From assembly GCA_012513245.1 (NCBI GenBank), contig JAAZCN010000318.1:1-10872 (forward strand): a stretch of DNA of 10,872 bases. The letters run 5' to 3'. Within the stretch, counting starts at the first letter, position 1; each line of letters begins with the position of its first letter. Below, piece after piece: positions 7,752 through 10,872 of this stretch. Source of the stretch: Synergistaceae bacterium (GTDB lineage Bacteria; Synergistota; Synergistia; Synergistales; Synergistaceae). Position numbers and translations under genes: made by a program. The notes below the pieces were generated by a model, which saw nothing but the letters and a program-made list of their open reading frames with translations, had not been told where the DNA came from and searched no databases.

Positions 7752-8708
7752 CTAAATGTTAAGGTGCGGCATGAACCCTTTTATTACGGCGGTAAGAGAG
7801 AGGATGGAGATGATAAGCCACAGGGTCACAGCCATGAGTAAAGGCTTAAAGCCGATCTTTTTCAATTTATCCCTGCTCAGGCCTGCTCCTATAAGAAAGA
7901 GAGTGCCCGTCATAAGGTGTTTCCCTGCCAGAGATCCAAAGCTCCAAAGAGTTTCAAGTGTTGGAAAAAAAGATCTCGCTGCTGCGGCTGCAAGGAAACC
8001 GACCAAAAACCACTGGAAGGGCGGTCTGCTCTCCGATCTGTTAAGCTTGGCTCCCCCAAAAGCCAGAGGAAGTATCCATAGTGCCCGGGTGAGTTTAACT
8101 GTGGTGCCGATCGCCAGCGCCTCCGCTCCGTAGATCGCGGCTGCCCCAACCACACTGCTTGTGTCATGTATGGCGAGAGCGGCCCAGAAGCCAAACTGCT
8201 GCTGTGAAAGCTCAAATAAATGCCCTATTGCAGGGAAGATCAGGAGACCTAACCCGTTGAGCAGGAAAATTACTGCCATTGCCACACCGGTATCTGACTG
8301 AGATGCACCGATAGAGGGTGACATTGCAGCGATAGCACTTCCTCCGCATATAGCAGTGCCAGTGCTTAGAAGCAGGGAAAGGTCTCTTTCTACGCCGAAC
8401 ATCCTGCCAAGTATTGTTCCAATTATCAGTGTAAATGATATCGATATCATTGTAACCCATACGGAAGTCAGGCCGACGCTGATCACCGCGTCAAAATGCA
8501 TGCCGAAACCCAGAAGGATGACAGAGATCTGAAGAAGTTTCTTTGATACTTTACCGGTGTTTTCCGCGACCGGGTTGCCTGCAAAAAGAGCGATGATCGA
8601 TCCAAGGAGCAGCCCCCATGCCGGGTTTGATGTAAGGATCGAGATAAGCGCGGCTGCAGCCAGCCATGCTGTTAAATTTGATGTAATATTCCTTAATTGT
8701 TTTTCCAA
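7752..8708 (-). CDS. yeiH: YeiH-family inner-membrane protein (putative sulfate/anion exporter)
   Basis: A polytopic membrane protein of the UPF0324/YeiH family (318 residues, usual range about 320-350) with roughly nine to eleven hydrophobic segments. The family signatures are clear: LLSTGTAICGGSAIAA (113-128), AIHDTSSVVGAA (179-190) and LLGFGMHFD (65-73). Relatives are annotated as putative sulfate or sulfite exporters from links to sulfur metabolism. The substrate is not fixed by sequence. The start is TTG at 8708, chosen because GGAGG lies 7 nt before it and no ATG fits. The gene is divergent from an Rrf2 regulator, with a shared region of about 210 bp, and is followed by a coupled unknown gene. 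Regulation by the Rrf2 protein is plausible from position. Confidence 0.9.
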   Translation of the reverse strand: MEKQLRNITSNLTAWLAAAALISILTSNPAWGLLLGSIIALFAGNPVAENTGKVSKKLLQISVILLGFGMHFDAVISVGLTSVWVTMISISFTLIIGTILGRMFGVERDLSLLLSTGTAICGGSAIAAMSPSIGASQSDTGVAMAVIFLLNGLGLLIFPAIGHLFELSQQQFGFWAALAIHDTSSVVGAAAIYGAEALAIGTTVKLTRALWILPLAFGGAKLNRSESRPPFQWFLVGFLAAAAARSFFPTLETLWSFGSLAGKHLMTGTLFLIGAGLSRDKLKKIGFKPLLMAVTLWLIISILSLTAVIKGFMPHLNI

Positions 8709-8740
8709 AACCAGGCCTCCAAATAACGCATGGTCGTTTA

Positions 8741-8782
8741 ATAATAAGCGCTAATTATAACTCTTTAACAGGGAAATTTGTC
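8741..8782 (-). promoter_or_regulatory. Candidate yeiH promoter with palindrome on the -10 box
   Basis: A consensus TATAAT lies on the minus strand at 8759-8754. The -35 box is weak: GACAAA at 8782-8777 with a 17-bp spacer, or ACGACA with 19. Overlapping the -10 and the expected start is ATAATAAGCGCTAATTAT (8741-8758), an 18-bp palindrome matching itself at 16 of 18 positions and centred on AGCGCT. This placement suits a repressor site, but its sequence does not resemble the dyad in front of the Rrf2 gene. Confidence 0.45.
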
Positions 8783-8853
8783 GTATTTTGTCTCTTGATC
8801 CTACTGCTGATATATTACTCTCGAAAAAATCCATCACGTTCACCTTTTTAATA

Positions 8854-8882
8854 TTGACCATCTTGCAATGATGGAATAGAAT
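8854..8882 (+). promoter_or_regulatory. Promoter of the Rrf2-FadL transcript
   Basis: TTGACC (8854-8859), a 17-bp spacer and TAGAAT (8877-8882) each match five of six consensus positions. The start would be near 8889, leaving a leader of about 30 nt before the proposed CTG start at 8919. This is the best-matching promoter in the window. Confidence 0.7.
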
Positions 8883-8904
8883 ATCCGGTATTCCATTATT
8901 GCAA
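8863..8904. repeat. 16-bp inverted repeat embracing the Rrf2 promoter (candidate operator)
   Basis: TTGCAATGATGGAATA (8863-8878) and TATTCCATTATTGCAA (8889-8904) are inverted copies with one mismatch in 16, separated by 10 bp. The left arm fills the space between the -35 and -10 boxes and touches the -10. The right arm covers the predicted start site and ends one base before AGGAGG. A protein bound here would block RNA polymerase. Rrf2 regulators commonly autoregulate through palindromes, so the adjacent product is the natural candidate. Confidence 0.7.
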
Positions 8905-8918
8905 AGGAGGAGAACGAA

Positions 8919-9422
8919 CTGAATCCTATCGTCAGCTTGCCGGAACCTTTGACACTGGCCCTGCATGCTCTTGGAGAGCTTGCAGGGAACCCCGATATAT
9001 GTCTTTCCACACAGCAGATAGCAGCAGCCATAGGTTCTACAGAGCCTCATCTTTCAAAAGTCCTCCAGCGTCTTAACAAGGGAGGGCTGGTCAAGTCTGT
9101 GCGCGGTCCCGGCGGCGGCTACAAACTCAATTGTGTGCCGGATGAGACTCCCCTTCGCAATATTTTTGAGCTTCTTGGCGGCCCGTTCGACTCCAAGGGG
9201 TGTGGTCTGGATGGCTGTAAAAACAAAGTATGTTTTATCGGCGCAATGATGGACGAGCTTACAAGGGCCTTTTTAAGATATCTTGAATCGAAGACACTGA
9301 CAGATTTTACAAAGTACTATGAGAGTTCCATTCCGGTGGAAATTGAAATATCAGTTATCACACCAAGCCTGGGTCAGAAGCATCCGAACTTTAGCCACAT
9401 AAGTAACCCAAAAAATTCATAA
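8919..9422 (+). CDS. Rrf2-family transcriptional regulator, probable CTG start
   Basis: A small winged-helix DNA-binding regulator of the Rrf2 family (IscR, NsrR, CymR relatives). The family block LNKGGLVKSVRGPGGGYKL is clear, and the helix-turn-helix precedes it (LSTQQIAAAIGSTEPHLSKVLQRL). With the CTG start the protein has 168 codons including the stop and begins MNPIVSLPEPLTLALHALGEL. Three cysteines follow as C-x4-C-x4-C (95, 100, 105). This is the place where IscR-type proteins carry x5 spacings, so an iron-sulfur cofactor is likely. The CTG is preferred because AAAGGAGG sits 8 nt before it. The in-frame TTG at 8937 is too far from that site, and no ATG exists between the upstream stop at 8877 and there. 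The gene lies 29 bp before a FadL-type gene and diverges from yeiH. Confidence 0.9.
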   Translation: MNPIVSLPEPLTLALHALGELAGNPDICLSTQQIAAAIGSTEPHLSKVLQRLNKGGLVKSVRGPGGGYKLNCVPDETPLRNIFELLGGPFDSKGCGLDGCKNKVCFIGAMMDELTRAFLRYLESKTLTDFTKYYESSIPVEIEISVITPSLGQKHPNFSHISNPKNS

Positions 9423-9451
9423 TATTTTATTTGAGGAAGGATTGAGTCAAT

Positions 9452-10711
9452 GTGAAGAAGGTAAGAGGTATCTTTTGTCTGCTGTTGTTTGCTCTGATTT
9501 TGTCGCCAAGCGCAGCATTCGCCGATGGATTTGCTATCTATGAATGGTCTGCGGGAGGAGTGGCGATGGGGGAGGCGTATATGTTCGCTGATAACGACCC
9601 CTCTCTGCTTGGATATAACCCTGCAGGGATCACAAAGCTTCAGGGAAGCTGGATAAGCGGAGGTCTTTCATATATAAACCCGAGAGGCAGAGTTGATTTC
9701 CACAACGGCAGCGCAGACGGGCAGACATGGAGCAATTCAGAGGCTCCCGGATACGTTCCCAACCTTTTTTATGTCAAACAGCAGAATGATAAGCTGTGGT
9801 GGGGCATAGGAGTATTTTCCAGATTCGGAAATTCCACAGAATACTCACCCGAATGGCCGGGGCATTTTAACAGCTACCTTGCAAAGATCACAGGGCTGAC
9901 AGTCCAGCCGACAGTAGCGTACAAGGTAACAGACAAACTTTCTATAGCGGCAGGTCTTGACATAAACTATATCAGGCTGCAGATGAACAAGAAAATCCCG
10001 AAGGCAATATCACACATATATAAATTTCCTGCCAAAACTGAAGTAGATGTTCAGCTTGACGGGAACAACATAGCACTTGGATGGAACTTAGGTTTCAACT
10101 ACGATTTTACTGAAAATACATCCTTAGCTGCTGTTTACCGTTCTTCTATCAAACAGGATATGGATGCTGATGTGGATTTCAATGCAGGAGGATCTAAGGA
10201 AGTAACAACAGCACGCGGCTCAGTTACGCTGCCTGACAGCCTTACGATCGGCCTTGGGCACAGATTCAACGAAAAGACGAGAGCGGAGATCGGTGCCACC
10301 CATACAAAATGGAGTACTTATGACAAACTGAAAATGACCTATGACGATCATATCGGAGTCTCTACTGACGAAAAGAACTGGGAAGATGTATGGCGCTATC
10401 AGGCGGGTATCGAACACAGGATCAACGATACCTGGAGCATAATGGGTGGCTACGCTTACGATAGCAGCCCGATGCCGGATGCAACGATGGACTTTATGAT
10501 CCCTACAGGAGACAGGCAGACAATAAGCATAGGTTTCAAAAAACGCAGTAAGAACGCTGAACTTGCCTTCGCATGGGGCTATATGTGGATAAAGGACAGA
10601 GTTGTCAATGCAAAGAAATCAGACACTTACGGAGGAACGTTCAAAACAGCAGATGTACGTGACAACACAGCTCATATCCTTTCCTTAAGTTATACAGTTC
10701 ATCTTAAATAA
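9452..10711 (+). CDS. OmpP1/FadL/TodX-family outer-membrane protein
   Basis: A 419-residue outer-membrane beta-barrel of the FadL type, which passes hydrophobic compounds such as fatty acids or aromatics. It has a signal peptide (MKKVRGIFCLLLFALILSPS, then AAFA, with likely cleavage after residue 24). The mature N-terminus is a hatch-like segment starting DGFAIYEWSAGGVAMGEAYMFADNDPS. The family motif YNPAGITKL lies at about 55-63. Alternating aromatic-rich strands run to the end (LSLSYTVHLK). The substrate is unknown. The start is GTG at 9452, after GAGGAAGG at 9433-9440. That GTG overlaps an ATG-TGA pair at 9450-9455. The gene probably shares the Rrf2 transcript, 29 bp away, and ends in a terminator. 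It is the main evidence for a diderm host. Confidence 0.88.
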   Translation: MKKVRGIFCLLLFALILSPSAAFADGFAIYEWSAGGVAMGEAYMFADNDPSLLGYNPAGITKLQGSWISGGLSYINPRGRVDFHNGSADGQTWSNSEAPGYVPNLFYVKQQNDKLWWGIGVFSRFGNSTEYSPEWPGHFNSYLAKITGLTVQPTVAYKVTDKLSIAAGLDINYIRLQMNKKIPKAISHIYKFPAKTEVDVQLDGNNIALGWNLGFNYDFTENTSLAAVYRSSIKQDMDADVDFNAGGSKEVTTARGSVTLPDSLTIGLGHRFNEKTRAEIGATHTKWSTYDKLKMTYDDHIGVSTDEKNWEDVWRYQAGIEHRINDTWSIMGGYAYDSSPMPDATMDFMIPTGDRQTISIGFKKRSKNAELAFAWGYMWIKDRVVNAKKSDTYGGTFKTADVRDNTAHILSLSYTVHLK

Positions 10712-10735
10712 CTACGACCTTTTAATAAATGATGA

Positions 10736-10768
10736 AACGGTTTCGCCTTAAAGGCGGGCCGTTTTTTT
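10736..10768 (+). terminator. Rho-independent terminator after the FadL-type gene
   Basis: The stem AACGGTTTCGCC (10736-10747) pairs with GGCGGGCCGTT (10753-10763) with one bulged T and two G-T pairs, around a TTAAA loop. It is followed by a run of seven T (10762-10768). It begins 24 bp after the stop codon of the preceding gene and is the clearest classical terminator in the window. Confidence 0.88.
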
Positions 10769-10872
10769 ATGTTTTGGCGAATTGTATAATTTGTACCGTC
10801 ACTATTGCTAATTTTTATTATTGTTGTAAGCTATAGTTAGGGCGGTCAAACGCCGTAGTGGGTTTTTCTGCA
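10769..10872. other. Gene-free right flank
   Basis: AT-rich for most of its length, with no gene supported. A TATAAT at 10785-10790 has no convincing -35 partner at 17 bp. A short GGCG/CGCC hairpin (10841-10844 and 10851-10854) is followed by GGGTTTTT. It is too small to call a terminator, but it may be the leader of a gene beyond the edge. Confidence 0.4.

Noticed and set aside
8863..8904. The rrf2 upstream inverted repeat as an RNA hairpin controlling translation
   Set aside because: In RNA it would pair fully (the mismatch becomes G-U), but the best promoter places the start near 8889, so only the right arm would be transcribed. A DNA operator fits better.
1..10872. CRISPR array, insertion sequence, tRNA or rRNA gene
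   Set aside because: No regularly spaced repeat, transposase-like protein, terminal inverted repeats or tRNA-like stem arrangement was seen. The gene set is typical metabolic chromosome.

Overview
The window reads as ordinary chromosome of an anaerobic, amino-acid-fermenting bacterium with an outer membrane. The evidence is an Rrf2 regulator with a FadL-type outer-membrane protein, a poly-ferredoxin-like iron-sulfur protein, an oxygen-sensitive iron-sulfur L-serine dehydratase and a threonine-to-glycine pathway. Gene content and moderate GC would fit Synergistota or a similar diderm anaerobe. That is inference only, because there is no rRNA or other marker. I see no mobile element, CRISPR array, tRNA or rRNA.

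Layout: (1) positions 1-174 hold no convincing gene, only short direct repeats. (2) A minus-strand cluster (3819 down to 175) encodes a cysteine-rich 4Fe-4S protein, threonine 3-dehydrogenase (tdh) and 2-amino-3-ketobutyrate CoA ligase (kbl). It runs from a promoter with a small dyad at its expected start site. (3) A strong stem-loop at 3891-3926 separates this cluster from a minus-strand orphan PTS EIIC-like membrane protein (TTG start). (4) That gene diverges from a single-chain L-serine dehydratase on the plus strand, which ends in a convergent stem-loop at 6712-6747. (5) A minus-strand pair follows: a YeiH-family membrane protein and a translationally coupled gene of unknown function. (6) Divergent from yeiH, an Rrf2 regulator (probable CTG start) is followed after 29 bp by an OmpP1/FadL-family outer-membrane protein and a terminator. 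(7) The last ~100 bases show no gene.

Metabolically, Tdh and Kbl turn threonine into glycine and acetyl-CoA with NADH release. Serine dehydratase turns serine into pyruvate and ammonia. The orphan EIIC-like protein beside it is a candidate transporter for a related substrate. The YeiH/Rrf2/FadL segment looks like a separate regulated membrane module.

The most interesting signals are regulatory. A 16-bp inverted repeat is wrapped around a near-consensus promoter in front of the Rrf2 gene, with a second palindrome on the divergent yeiH promoter. Five of the nine genes use non-ATG starts, each judged from its Shine-Dalgarno spacing. The other notable item is the iron-sulfur protein of unknown function, with a winged-helix-like N-terminus, that leads the threonine operon.
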